Made by a program: the position numbers and the translations under genes. Below, in pieces: positions 7,745 through 15,615 of a stretch of DNA of 46,352 nt. The notes below the pieces were generated by a model. That model ran no database searches and was not told where the DNA came from. It was given only the letters and a program-made list of their open reading frames with translations. The number at the start of each line of letters is the position of its first letter. Position 1 is the stretch's first letter. This DNA comes from Bacteroidota bacterium (lineage in GTDB: Bacteria; Bacteroidota; Bacteroidia; Sphingobacteriales; Sphingobacteriaceae): assembly GCA_013287375.1 (NCBI GenBank), contig JABDDX010000011.1, positions 1 through 46,352 on the forward strand, in the 5' to 3' direction.

Positions 7745-9901
7745 ATGACACCTATACAGGCCCTGCAAAAATATTTTGGTTACAGCGAGTTCAGGCACCA
7801 GCAGGCGGCCATTATTCAGCATGTATTAGATAATAAGGATGTACTGGCGTTGATGCCTACCGGCGGAGGTAAGTCATTATGTTATCAATTGCCTGCGGTG
7901 TTGCTGGATGGGTTAACCATTGTCATCTCCCCATTGATCGCCTTGATGAAAGATCAGGTTGATGCCTTGAATGTGAATGGCATCCCCGCGGCTTTCCTAA
8001 ACTCGGCACAAAACCCGGATGAGCAATCCCGGTTAATGGTTCGACTTAAAAACAATGAGATCAAGTTACTTTATCTTGCGCCTGAACGTTTGTTTGGCTC
8101 GGAGAACAAGCTTGTTGAGTTTTTAAAATCATTACCTGTATCGCTTATCGCTATTGATGAAGCGCATTGTATCTCCCATTGGGGCCATGATTTCAGGCCG
8201 GAATATTTAATGCTGGCCGGGTTAAAGGATTATTTCCCCAACATCCCGGTAATTGCTTTAACCGCTACTGCCGATAAACTCACCCAAAAAGACATCCTTG
8301 AGAAATTAAATCTTAAGAATCCCGCCATATTCATATCCTCCTTTAACCGGGAAAATATAACTTATACCGTTTCACCCAAAAGAGACAGCTTTAACCAGCT
8401 ACTCGATTTTTTAGAGGAAAGGAAAGATGAATCAGGCATTATATATTGCCTTTCCCGTAAATCAACTGAATCATTAGCCGCCAATTTAAAGGACGAAGGT
8501 TTTTCTGCCGAGGCTTATCATGCAGGCTTGGATAATATTACCAAAGCCCGTAACCAGGAAGCTTTTTTGCGGGATGATGTAAAGATCATAGTAGCTACCA
8601 TTGCATTTGGTATGGGTATTAATAAATCCAACGTACGTTATGTGGTGCATATGGATATGCCCAAGAATATTGAAGGCTATTATCAGGAAACAGGCCGCGC
8701 CGGGCGGGATGGTTTAGCATCTGATGCGATATTGTTTTATTCGCCGGGCGATGCCATGAAGCTGAAAGGCTTCGCTATGGTGGACGATAACCCCGAGCAA
8801 AGCAAGATCATGCTGAAAAAGCTGGACGATATGGTTAGGTATTGCCAATTGCAAACCTGCAGGCGCCAGTTTCTATTGAAATATTTTGATGAGGAATCGT
8901 CCGAAACCTGCGGAAGCTGTGATGTATGCTTAACCGAATTTAAACGTTTTGATGGTACACTCATCGCCCAAAAGGCGCTTTCGGCAGTTTATCGTTTAAA
9001 AGAAAGATTCGGCAGTACTTATGTAATTGATTTTCTGCGTGGATCAAAAAGCGAAAAGATCCGCGAAGAACATAAACAGCTTAAAACTTACGGCGTAGGT
9101 GCTGACATAAGCAAACCAGATTGGCAGCGCTACCTGCGCGAACTAACCACCATGGGTTATTTACAGGTTGATGGTGGCGAGTACCCAATACTAAAACTAA
9201 CTGCACAGAGTGAAGCCGTTTTAAAAGGCAGCCAGACTGTTGAATTTATTGAATCAGAAATTGTAGAAGAGAAACACTCTTTTGCTGAATTGCCATTTGA
9301 AGCTGAGTTATTGAATGAATTAAAGGTTGTTCGCCGAAATATTGCTATTAATGAAAATGTACCGGCTTATGTGATACAGTCGGATGCTACATTGATGGAG
9401 ATCGCTACCTATCTGCCGCAAAGTTTGGATGAGTTGCGGATGATCTCGGGTTTTGGTGATATTAAGCTGGCCAGATACGGCCGTGAGTTTTTAGCACCGG
9501 TTAAAAGCTTTTGTGAGCGCAAAGGACTGAACTCTAAAATCACCCAAAAGAAACAAAAACGTGAGCGCAAGGCGAAACCACCACGGGGTGAAAAGCCTAA
9601 CGATACACGTAAGGAGACGTTAAATTTATATCAGTCTGGTAAAAGTATTGTGGAAATTGCTCAGTTACGTAAACTCTCACCCATGACTATTGAAGGGCAT
9701 CTGACTTATTTTGTGCAGTCGGGCGAGATTGATGTATCAAACTTTGTGAGCCGCGAAAAGTTATTGGTAATACAGGATGCGGTTGAGGGATATGGCGATG
9801 AAAAACTATCGCCCCTAAAAGAAATATTAGGCGATAATTATAGTTATACCGAAATTAAGGCAACCATCAGTTGGATGAAAGGACAGATGGAGGCTTCTTA
9901 A
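7745..9901 (+). CDS. recQ: ATP-dependent DNA helicase RecQ
   Basis: This 3'-5' DNA helicase acts in recombination and replication-fork repair. From the ATG at 7745 it has 718 residues. It shows the P-loop PTGGGKSLCYQLPA (about residue 38-51), the DEAH box AIDEAHCISHWGHDFRPEY, the motif QETGRAGRDG, and a four-cysteine zinc site (CRRQFLLKYFDEES..CGSCDVC). An RQC winged helix, an HRDC domain (about 510-585) and a C-terminal helix-turn-helix domain (KETLNLYQSGKSIVEIAQLR) follow. The basic linker KKQKRERKAKPPRGEKP precedes the last domain. The start at 7745 is chosen because MTPIQALQKYFGY is the family's usual N-terminus and the 11 codons before it lie partly in a palindromic repeat. It is a single gene flanked by repeats on both sides. 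Confidence 0.97.
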   Translation: MTPIQALQKYFGYSEFRHQQAAIIQHVLDNKDVLALMPTGGGKSLCYQLPAVLLDGLTIVISPLIALMKDQVDALNVNGIPAAFLNSAQNPDEQSRLMVRLKNNEIKLLYLAPERLFGSENKLVEFLKSLPVSLIAIDEAHCISHWGHDFRPEYLMLAGLKDYFPNIPVIALTATADKLTQKDILEKLNLKNPAIFISSFNRENITYTVSPKRDSFNQLLDFLEERKDESGIIYCLSRKSTESLAANLKDEGFSAEAYHAGLDNITKARNQEAFLRDDVKIIVATIAFGMGINKSNVRYVVHMDMPKNIEGYYQETGRAGRDGLASDAILFYSPGDAMKLKGFAMVDDNPEQSKIMLKKLDDMVRYCQLQTCRRQFLLKYFDEESSETCGSCDVCLTEFKRFDGTLIAQKALSAVYRLKERFGSTYVIDFLRGSKSEKIREEHKQLKTYGVGADISKPDWQRYLRELTTMGYLQVDGGEYPILKLTAQSEAVLKGSQTVEFIESEIVEEKHSFAELPFEAELLNELKVVRRNIAINENVPAYVIQSDATLMEIATYLPQSLDELRMISGFGDIKLARYGREFLAPVKSFCERKGLNSKITQKKQKRERKAKPPRGEKPNDTRKETLNLYQSGKSIVEIAQLRKLSPMTIEGHLTYFVQSGEIDVSNFVSREKLLVIQDAVEGYGDEKLSPLKEILGDNYSYTEIKATISWMKGQMEAS

Positions 9902-9902
9902 A

Positions 9903-9971
9903 TGTCATTGCGAGGAACTAAGCAATCGCACATATGCATGCTTCGCGATTGCTTCGTTCCTCGCGATGACA
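9903..9971. repeat. REP-like palindrome, TGTCATTGCGAGGA family
   Basis: The left arm (9903-9929, starts TGTCATTGCGAGGAAC) and the right arm (9945-9971, ends CTCGCGATGACA) are 27 bases each with two mismatches and a 15-base loop. This family is widespread between genes in many bacterial genomes. A lone left arm with the same 27 bases occurs at 19392-19418. It fills nearly the whole recQ-murF gap. Confidence 0.85.
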
Positions 9972-9997
9972 AGTTTTAGAGTTTATATATAATACGA

Positions 9998-11320
9998 ATG
10001 AATACCAAAGACATATATCAACTATTCACACAACACCCGGTTATCAGCACCGATACCCGCAAAATTGCTGCGGGTAGTCTATTCTTTGCTTTAAAAGGCG
10101 ATAAGTTTGATGCCAATACCTTTGCAGAACAAGCCATAGCAGCAGGCGCGGCATATGCGATTATTGATAACCCCGCCTATCAGCTTGGCGATAAATATAT
10201 TTTGGTTGCGGATGTGTTAACCGCCTTACAGGATTTGGCGCGTTATCACCGCAAACAATTAAGCATCCCGGTTATCGGGCTTACCGGCACTAACGGCAAA
10301 ACCACTACTAAAGAGTTAATAAACGCCGTTCTCTCCCAAAAATTCAAAACATTGGCTACGCAGGGAAACCTGAACAACCACATCGGCGTACCGCTTACTA
10401 TTTTAAGCATAGACAGAACGCATGAGATCGCTGTTATTGAAATGGGTGCTAATCATCAAAAAGAAATAGCACTATTAAGCAGCATAGCCCAACCATCGCA
10501 CGGCTTGATCACCAATATTGGCAAAGCGCATTTGGAAGGTTTTGGTGGCGTTGAGGGGATAAAAAAAGGCAAGGGCGAGCTGTATGATTTTTTGAAAGCT
10601 GATGATGGCGTAGCTTTTGTAAATGGCGATGACCCGGTATTAATGGATATGCAAAAATCGCGTCCATTAAGTAAGGTTGTTTTATATGGCACCTCTAATA
10701 AAGATAATTCAGTAATAGGCAAATTGACCGAGAACTCCCCACTACTGGCTTTAGAGTGGACAAATAGGCTATCCGACGAAAGCTACCCGGTTAAAACCCA
10801 ATTAACGGGTGCTTATAATTTGGATAATATTTTGGCTGCCATTTGTATCGGCGTTTATTTTGAACTGGCGGCAGATGAAATTAACGCAGGCATTACCGGT
10901 TATCAACCACAAAACAATCGCTCCCAAATAAAACAGACTGAAACCAATACGCTTATCTGCGATTACTACAATGCCAACCCAAGCAGCATGCAAGTAGCCA
11001 TTGAAAACATTGGCAAATTACAAACCGATAAGAAAGTGCTTATTTTGGGTGATATGTTTGAGCTGGGCGATGAGTCACCTGCTGAACATGCCGCAATAAT
11101 TAAAAAAGCATTGGATACCGATGTTGACGAGCGAATCTTTATTGGGCACGACTTTGTTAAGCAAGGATCAGGCATCAAGAACCAAAAATCAGGAGTTAAG
11201 TTTTATAACACTGCGGAAGAGGCTATTGAAGCATTAAAAGAGCATCCTATCAGAAACTCAACTATACTAATCAAAGGATCGAGAGGTATGGCGTTGGAAA
11301 GATTAGTAGACTTATTCTAA
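9998..11320 (+). CDS. murF: UDP-N-acetylmuramoyl-tripeptide--D-alanyl-D-alanine ligase
   Basis: MurF joins D-Ala-D-Ala to UDP-MurNAc-tripeptide with ATP, the last cytoplasmic step of the peptidoglycan precursor. At 440 residues it is of normal family length. The N-terminal substrate domain has STDTRKIAAGSLFFALKGDKFDAN. The central ATPase domain has the Mur-ligase P-loop GLTGTNGKTTTKE (about 93-105), EMGANHQKEI and NIGKAHLEGFG. The C-terminal domain has DYYNANPSSM and LGDMFELGDES. MurF is normally in a dcw cluster, but here it stands alone between recQ and a YnfA gene, which is usual for Bacteroidota with dispersed mur genes. Confidence 0.97.
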   Translation: MNTKDIYQLFTQHPVISTDTRKIAAGSLFFALKGDKFDANTFAEQAIAAGAAYAIIDNPAYQLGDKYILVADVLTALQDLARYHRKQLSIPVIGLTGTNGKTTTKELINAVLSQKFKTLATQGNLNNHIGVPLTILSIDRTHEIAVIEMGANHQKEIALLSSIAQPSHGLITNIGKAHLEGFGGVEGIKKGKGELYDFLKADDGVAFVNGDDPVLMDMQKSRPLSKVVLYGTSNKDNSVIGKLTENSPLLALEWTNRLSDESYPVKTQLTGAYNLDNILAAICIGVYFELAADEINAGITGYQPQNNRSQIKQTETNTLICDYYNANPSSMQVAIENIGKLQTDKKVLILGDMFELGDESPAEHAAIIKKALDTDVDERIFIGHDFVKQGSGIKNQKSGVKFYNTAEEAIEALKEHPIRNSTILIKGSRGMALERLVDLF

Positions 11321-11340
11321 CTCCTATTCTTCTATACCTT

Positions 11341-11411
11341 TGTCATTCTGAGTGGAGCGAAGAATCTGTAAAGTAGTTTACACCGTACAGATTCTTCGTT
11401 GCAGTATGACA
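11341..11411. repeat. REP-like palindrome, TGTCATTCTGA family (copy 1)
   Basis: The element begins TGTCATTCTGAGTGGAGCGA and ends GCAGTATGACA, with inner arms AGAATCTGTA and TACAGATTCT around AAGTAGTTTACACCG. It is a second, distinct repeat family from that at 9903. A related copy lies at 14420-14493. It occupies most of the murF-ynfA gap. Confidence 0.8.
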
Positions 11412-11430
11412 AGAAAACAAAATATATCAC

Positions 11431-11760
11431 ATGGCCATACTAAAATCGCTTTTCATCTTCATCCTTGCCGGTTTATGCGAAATTGGCGGCGGCTATCTCA
11501 TCTGGCAATGCCTTAAGGAAGACAGACCCTGGTGGTATGGCATAGCGGGAGGAGCGATATTAGCGCTTTATGGTATAGTAGCTACCTGGCAAACCAATAA
11601 TTTCGGACGGGTATATGCTACATACGGCGGTATATTCATCGTAATGGCACTCATTTGGGCATGGAAGGTGGACAACTTTAAACCAGATAAATACGACATT
11701 ATTGGAGCCGCAATAGCCTTAATTGGTGTCTGTGTCATTATTTATACACCGCGCAAATAA
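11431..11760 (+). CDS. YnfA family (UPF0060) small membrane protein
   Basis: This 109-residue protein has four hydrophobic helices, and its signatures FILAGLCEIGGGYLIWQCLKE and GRVYATYGGIFIVMALIWAW are typical of YnfA/UPF0060, a family related to small multidrug resistance transporters. Its function is not established for this family as a whole; drug or cation efflux has been proposed. It converges with the MazG-like gene, and only 3 bases lie between the two stop codons. No co-transcribed partner is seen. Confidence 0.93.
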   Translation: MAILKSLFIFILAGLCEIGGGYLIWQCLKEDRPWWYGIAGGAILALYGIVATWQTNNFGRVYATYGGIFIVMALIWAWKVDNFKPDKYDIIGAAIALIGVCVIIYTPRK

Positions 11761-11763
11761 TTG

Positions 11764-12090
11764 CTATTTCAGTTTCTCATTATTCTTGTGCCTGTCGGCA
11801 TCACGGATGCTTTTCTTTTGCATGTTTTTTTCCAAAGCATCCGTTAGGTCGATTCCAGTTTGGTTAGCCAGGCATATCAGCACAAAAAGCACATCAGCCA
11901 TCTCATCAGCTAAATTTACTTCGGTATCAGATTTTTTGAAGGATTGCTCGCCATATTGCCGCGACATAATGCGGGCTACCTCGCCTACTTCTTCCATCAA
12001 AATAGCGGTATTGGTTAGCTCGTTAAAATACCTGATGCCCATTGTTTTTATCCAGTTATCTACCAGTTGCTGCGCTTCTTTTATTTCCAT
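11764..12090 (-). CDS. MazG-like nucleotide pyrophosphohydrolase
   Basis: This 108-residue all-alpha protein shows the MazG/dUTPase-like metal motifs EEVGE (about residues 33-37) and, further on, NLADEMADVLFVLICLAN with the E/D pair that completes the Mg site. Such single-domain enzymes hydrolyse nucleoside triphosphates to monophosphates and pyrophosphate and clean the nucleotide pool. The C-terminus is charged. Its ATG at 12090 lies just downstream of dtd and GxxExxY on the same strand, so it may be read with them. Exact substrate is unknown. Confidence 0.88.
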   Translation of the reverse strand: MEIKEAQQLVDNWIKTMGIRYFNELTNTAILMEEVGEVARIMSRQYGEQSFKKSDTEVNLADEMADVLFVLICLANQTGIDLTDALEKNMQKKSIRDADRHKNNEKLK

Positions 12091-12116
12091 ATTAACACTA
12101 ATGTCACTAATTGTTT

Positions 12117-12577
12117 CGAATTACACGAATGCACTTCAATTAGAAAATCACTCGTTGATATTCTAATTTTGGAGCTCCAAAATTTATTACCATTCCTAAT
12201 CGTAAACCCGATGCTTTAAGATAATTAAGGGTTTGTTTAATATATGGATCGCCAATATAACCACCCGTTTTTATTTCAAGTATTATAGTATCGTAAACAA
12301 CAAAATCAGCGATAAAATAATGTTTAAGCTTTTGTTCTTTATAGGTTATGGTATATGGTTTTTCTTTTACGAATGGAATATTTAATTTACTCAGTTCAAA
12401 TTCAAGAGCATCTTTGTAAACAGCTTCTTTAAATCCATGCCCTAATATGTTATGAACTTCAAAACAAGCACCAATAATTTTATAAGACTCTTCCTTAAAT
12501 AATATGTCAACCATTAAATATTGTAATTATTTGTAAACCGAATTGAATTACACAAACATTCATATTCGTGTAATTCG
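12117..12577. repeat. Inverted repeat arms flanking the GxxExxY gene
   Basis: CGAATTACACGAAT at 12117-12130 and its exact complement ATTCGTGTAATTCG at 12564-12577 enclose the whole GxxExxY gene (12140-12514). The surrounding bases are also rich in CACTAAT and TTCGTGT words. The same words make a complete palindrome without a gene at about 13050-13152. The arrangement suggests that the gene sits inside such an element. Confidence 0.6.
12140..12514 (-). CDS. GxxExxY family protein
   Basis: This 124-residue protein carries the naming motif as GFKEAVY (about residues 27-33), preceded by GACFEVHNILGHG. A core IADFVVYDTIILEIKTG resembles the D...E-x-K site of PD-(D/E)XK nuclease-like folds. The end is LRLGMVINFGAPKLEYQRVI, also typical. 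The function of the family is unknown; a nuclease-like role is inferred only from the motif. These genes are often scattered in Bacteroidota, and here it lies between arms of an inverted repeat. It is on the same strand as dtd upstream and the MazG-like gene downstream. Confidence 0.88.
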   Translation of the reverse strand: MVDILFKEESYKIIGACFEVHNILGHGFKEAVYKDALEFELSKLNIPFVKEKPYTITYKEQKLKHYFIADFVVYDTIILEIKTGGYIGDPYIKQTLNYLKASGLRLGMVINFGAPKLEYQRVIF

Positions 12578-12580
12578 CAC

Positions 12581-13033
12581 TTATTCGCGATTCTTCGTGT
12601 CTATTATGATAGTGACAGGCCCATCGTTCATCAAACTAATCTTCATATCCGCACCGAATATACCGGTTGCTATCTTTTTACCGGTCAAGGTTGTAAGTGT
12701 TTTTATCATTTGCTCATACATCGGTATGGCTTTATCCGGCTTTGCCGCTTTGATGAATGATGGCCGGTTCCCCTTTTTAGTTTGCGCGAAAAGCGTGAAT
12801 TGAGAGATCAATAAAATATTACCATCAATATCCGCCAAAGCTTTATTCATTAAGCCATTTTCATCACCAAATACACGCAAGCCTACAATTTTCTGAGCTA
12901 GCCATTGCAGATCTTCGTCGGTATCTGCATCCTCAATCCCCAATAAAACCACAAAGCCTTGATCTATTTTCCCGGTTGACTCTCCTTCAACCGTGCAACT
13001 TGCCTCTGTAACCCGTTGTATTACTGCCCGCAT
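12581..13033 (-). CDS. dtd: D-aminoacyl-tRNA deacylase
   Basis: DTD removes D-amino acids (and glycine from tRNA-Ala) from mischarged tRNA, protecting translation. At 150 residues it has the family's length. It starts MRAVIQRVTEASCTVEGE and contains both active-site motifs: SQFTLFAQTKKGNRPSF (residues about 79-95) and the C-terminal NDGPVT. The last residues (TKNRE) are encoded by bases that resemble the TTCGTGT repeat words next to 12564-12601, so the natural end may have been altered by that element. It heads a minus-strand group with GxxExxY and MazG-like genes. Confidence 0.96.
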   Translation of the reverse strand: MRAVIQRVTEASCTVEGESTGKIDQGFVVLLGIEDADTDEDLQWLAQKIVGLRVFGDENGLMNKALADIDGNILLISQFTLFAQTKKGNRPSFIKAAKPDKAIPMYEQMIKTLTTLTGKKIATGIFGADMKISLMNDGPVTIIIDTKNRE

Positions 13034-13049
13034 AAAAATTATAAATAAA

Positions 13050-13152
13050 CACTAATTAATGCTAATTAAATCGAATTGCACGAATACTACGTGAAAAATC
13101 GTCTAAATCAATTCAATTCGTGAAATTCAAAATATTTAGTGAAATTCGTGGC
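13050..13152. repeat. AATTCGTG/CACGAATT palindromic element
   Basis: The left part has AAATCGAATTGCACGAAT and the right part has ATTCAATTCGTGAAATTC and again TGAAATTCGTGGC, giving a rough dyad across the dtd to PLP-enzyme gap (divergent genes). It shares words with the arms around the GxxExxY gene. A GTG at 13139 inside it opens the downstream frame 11 codons too early. A promoter for either gene is not distinct here. Confidence 0.6.
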
Positions 13153-13171
13153 TTTCATCAATATAGATATA

Positions 13172-14407
13172 ATGACTGCTAAAAGAGGTTTCACCACTAC
13201 ATTACTACACTCCGATCGTTTAGGCAAACCCGAGCATGGCGCTTTACACAAACCCATCCACACCTCGGTTACTTTTGGTTATGATGATGTGCAGGACCTA
13301 GTGGATGTTTTCCAGAATAAAACAAAGGGCTATGCCTATTCAAGACAGGGAAACCCAACCGTTACCGCTTTAGAACATAAAGTTACCCAGATGGAAAAGG
13401 GCATGGCCACCATCGCTTTTTCAACCGGGATGGCCGCCATTGCAGCTACTATTACAGCATTAATCCGCAAAACAGACCACATTGTTGCCAGCTCATACCT
13501 GTTTGGTAACTCGCGCAGTATATTCTCCACTTTTATGGAGATGGGATTAGATTTTACTTTTGTTGATCCAACTTCTGTTGATAATGTGCGCGCAGCGTTA
13601 AAAGAAAACACCCGCATGGTTTTCCTGGAAACCATCGCCAACCCAGCAACACAAGTTGCCGATTTAGTAAACATTGGTGATTTATGCGAGGAAAAAGGCA
13701 TTTTATATGTAGTTGATAATACCATGACAACGCCTTATCTATTCAATCCTGTTGATGTAAAGGCTACTCATGTGATAAACTCCTTAACCAAATATATTGG
13801 CGGCCATGGCGATGCTTTGGGTGGTAGTGTTACCGATACCGGCAGATACAGTTTCGAGAATTATTCAAACATCTACGATGTATATAAAAAAGGCGACCCA
13901 AAATCGTGGGGTATCGCCCAAATAAGAAAAAAAGGTTTGCGTGATGCCGGCGGCACCTTAGCTCCTGAAGCCGCACATACTATTTCTATAGGTACAGAAA
14001 CGTTGGCTCTTCGCATGGAGCGCCAAAGCAATAACGCCCAAACCCTTGCAGACTTTTTCGAGGCACATCCGCTAATTAAGAAAGTATTTTATCCTGGCAT
14101 AAAATCCCATCCTCAACATGCTTTAGCTACCGAATTGTTTGATAAATACGGCAGCTTAATGAGTATTGAACTGGATGAAAGCGTAGATTGCTTTGCCTTT
14201 TTAAATAAACTGCAGTTGGTTGTAAAATCAAGTAATTTAGGAGATACGCGTACCCTGGCTATCCCGGTTGCCCAAACCATATTTAACGAATTAGGCCCTG
14301 AACGTCGCGCAGAAATGGGTATTTCTGATTTCATGATCCGTTTTTCGATAGGGATTGAGGATATTGAGGATCTATTGGCGGATTTTAAAGCGGCTTTGGA
14401 GAAATAG
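13172..14407 (+). CDS. Cys/Met metabolism PLP-dependent enzyme (cystathionine gamma-synthase or methionine gamma-lyase-like)
   Basis: This fold-type I enzyme of 411 residues has the PLP lysine in NSLTKYIGGHGDALGG (Lys207), with YAYSRQGNPTVTALE and FSTGMAAIAA for the tyrosine loop and the phosphate site, and VDNTMTTPYLFNP with the Asp that contacts the ring nitrogen. Near the C-terminus, RFSIGIEDIEDLLADF is typical. It catalyses gamma-elimination or replacement on cysteine, homoserine esters or methionine; the exact reaction cannot be fixed from motifs. An insertion (about 218-255, ENYSNIYDVYKKGDPKSWG) makes it longer than MetB or MetC. The start at 13172 (MTAKRGFTT) is chosen over the GTG at 13139, which lies in a repeat. 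Confidence 0.92.
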   Translation: MTAKRGFTTTLLHSDRLGKPEHGALHKPIHTSVTFGYDDVQDLVDVFQNKTKGYAYSRQGNPTVTALEHKVTQMEKGMATIAFSTGMAAIAATITALIRKTDHIVASSYLFGNSRSIFSTFMEMGLDFTFVDPTSVDNVRAALKENTRMVFLETIANPATQVADLVNIGDLCEEKGILYVVDNTMTTPYLFNPVDVKATHVINSLTKYIGGHGDALGGSVTDTGRYSFENYSNIYDVYKKGDPKSWGIAQIRKKGLRDAGGTLAPEAAHTISIGTETLALRMERQSNNAQTLADFFEAHPLIKKVFYPGIKSHPQHALATELFDKYGSLMSIELDESVDCFAFLNKLQLVVKSSNLGDTRTLAIPVAQTIFNELGPERRAEMGISDFMIRFSIGIEDIEDLLADFKAALEK

Positions 14408-14419
14408 CTATTTCCCTTT

Positions 14420-14493
14420 TGTCATTCTGAACGCAGTGAAGGATCTGTAAAATAGTTTACACCTGTACAGATACTTCGTTCTTCAGCATGACA
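14420..14493. repeat. REP-like palindrome, TGTCATTCTGA family (copy 2)
   Basis: It begins TGTCATTCTGAACGCAGTGA and ends CTTCAGCATGACA, with GGATCTGTAAAATAGTTTAC and a complementary TGTACAGATACTTCG in between. It is the same family as 11341-11411, at the same distance (about 12-20 bases) after a plus-strand stop codon. Here it follows the PLP enzyme. Confidence 0.78.
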
Positions 14494-14528
14494 ATTTTTA
14501 TTTTTAATCAGGATTCAGTTGCTGCCCG

Positions 14529-14591
14529 TGTTGGTGTTGTCACCAACACGTTTATTACGCTTCGGGATATTTGTTGGTGACAACACCAACA
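14529..14591. repeat. Perfect 20-base inverted repeat
   Basis: TGTTGGTGTTGTCACCAACA (14529-14548) and its exact complement (14572-14591) flank a 23-base loop. Each arm is itself partly palindromic (TTGGTG...CACCAA), so two smaller hairpins or one large one can form. It is a different family from its neighbours, in a 270-base gap between converging genes made almost wholly of repeats. Confidence 0.75.
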
Positions 14592-14599
14592 AAGGCGAA

Positions 14600-14672
14600 A
14601 ATCTTCTACGTTTTTATAATCCGCTTTGCTTGGCGAAGAAGATTTCTCCTTGTACCTCGTCGAAATGACAAA
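14600..14672. repeat. Partial REP-like element before the rsgA 3' end
   Basis: AATCTTCT (14600 area) and AGAAGATTT (14636 area) form a loose dyad, followed by TCGTCGAAATGACA near 14658-14671, the complement of the common TGTCATTTCGA repeat end. It looks like a half or decayed copy of a further repeat family. Support is by resemblance only. Confidence 0.4.
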
Positions 14673-14677
14673 GGGGA

Positions 14678-15598
14678 TTAAGCCCTCGTGTCATTCCCAT
14701 GATAGATACTCAAGTAACTATCATAGCGGGATAATTCGATCTCACCATTTTCTAAGGCTTCCAGCACAGCGCAGCCGGGTTCGTTTATATGGCGGCAATT
14801 ACTGAAACGACAATCATGCATACGCTGGCGCATTTCGGGGAAGAAATGACTGAGTTCCTGTTTTTCTATATCGATAACGCCTAATTCGCGTATGCCGGGG
14901 GTATCAATTATAAATCCGCCTTGCGGTAATTCAAACGCTTCGGCAAAGGTGGTGGTATGCATACCTTTTTCGCTCCAGTCGGATATTTGATGGGTACGCA
15001 GATCCAGATCGGGCAATAAACGGTTTATCAAACTTGATTTACCAACACCGGAATGACCGGAGAATAAAGTCACCTTATCCTTCAATAATTCCTGAACAAT
15101 TTCAATATTGGTACGCTCCAAAGCTGATACCTCAAAGCAGGGGTAACCTATCTTTTCGTAAACATCTTTATAATAAGCCAAAACCTCTAAGCCTTCATCA
15201 CTAAATAGATCGAGTTTGTTAAATATAAGTCGGGCAGGTATATCATAAGCTTCGGCAGTCACCAAAAAGCGGTCAATAAAACCTAAAGACGTGCGTGGCG
15301 AAGCTAAAGTAACTACAAGCAAAGCCTGATCAAGGTTGGCGGCAATGATTTGCGCCTGCTTACTCAGGTTGATGGATTTGCGGATAATATAATTTTTACG
15401 CTGATGCAGGTTGGTGATAACGCCGGTTTCCTGCTCGGGTTCCATTTCAAAATCAACTACATCACCAACAGCAATAGGGTTGGTGGTAACAATACCTTTT
15501 GTACGAAATTTGCCTTTTATACGACAATCAATTTTTTCGCCCTCATCGGTTTGTACCTGGTACCAGCTTCCTGTTGATTTAGTAATTAATCCCTTCAT
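14678..15598 (-). CDS. rsgA: Ribosome small subunit-dependent GTPase A
   Basis: RsgA is a circularly permuted GTPase that checks and helps mature the 30S subunit. The 306 residues from 15598 show an N-terminal OB-fold (MKGLITKSTGSWYQVQTDEG), then G4 (FNKLDLF) ahead of the P-loop GHSGVGKSSLIN (about residue 176-187) and G3 (DTPGIREL), which is the permuted order. A C-terminal zinc site follows, CRFSNCRHINEPGC. A TTG at 15610 would add four residues but lies inside the likely promoter (TACCTTTG, 15608-15615), so the ATG at 15598 is chosen. It diverges from the thr operon leader. Confidence 0.96.
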   Translation of the reverse strand: MKGLITKSTGSWYQVQTDEGEKIDCRIKGKFRTKGIVTTNPIAVGDVVDFEMEPEQETGVITNLHQRKNYIIRKSINLSKQAQIIAANLDQALLVVTLASPRTSLGFIDRFLVTAEAYDIPARLIFNKLDLFSDEGLEVLAYYKDVYEKIGYPCFEVSALERTNIEIVQELLKDKVTLFSGHSGVGKSSLINRLLPDLDLRTHQISDWSEKGMHTTTFAEAFELPQGGFIIDTPGIRELGVIDIEKQELSHFFPEMRQRMHDCRFSNCRHINEPGCAVLEALENGEIELSRYDSYLSIYHGNDTRA

Positions 15599-15607
15599 TC
15601 TCGGCAG

Positions 15608-15615
15608 CAAAGGTA
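15608..15615 (-). promoter_or_regulatory. rsgA -7 promoter element
   Basis: On the minus strand the bases read TACCTTTG, an exact TAnnTTTG -7 element of the Bacteroidota housekeeping sigma factor, 9 bases ahead of the rsgA ATG. Transcription would start almost at the ATG, giving a leaderless or very short 5' end. A clear TTG -33 element at the proper spacing is not seen. Confidence 0.5.

Noticed and set aside
11723..12166. 147-codon plus-strand frame
   Set aside because: It is antisense to the MazG-like gene, which has clear family motifs, and its own sequence matches nothing recognisable.
13139..13171. GTG start extending the PLP enzyme by 11 residues
   Set aside because: The bases belong to an AATTCGTG repeat and MTAKRGFTT is the family-like N-terminus.
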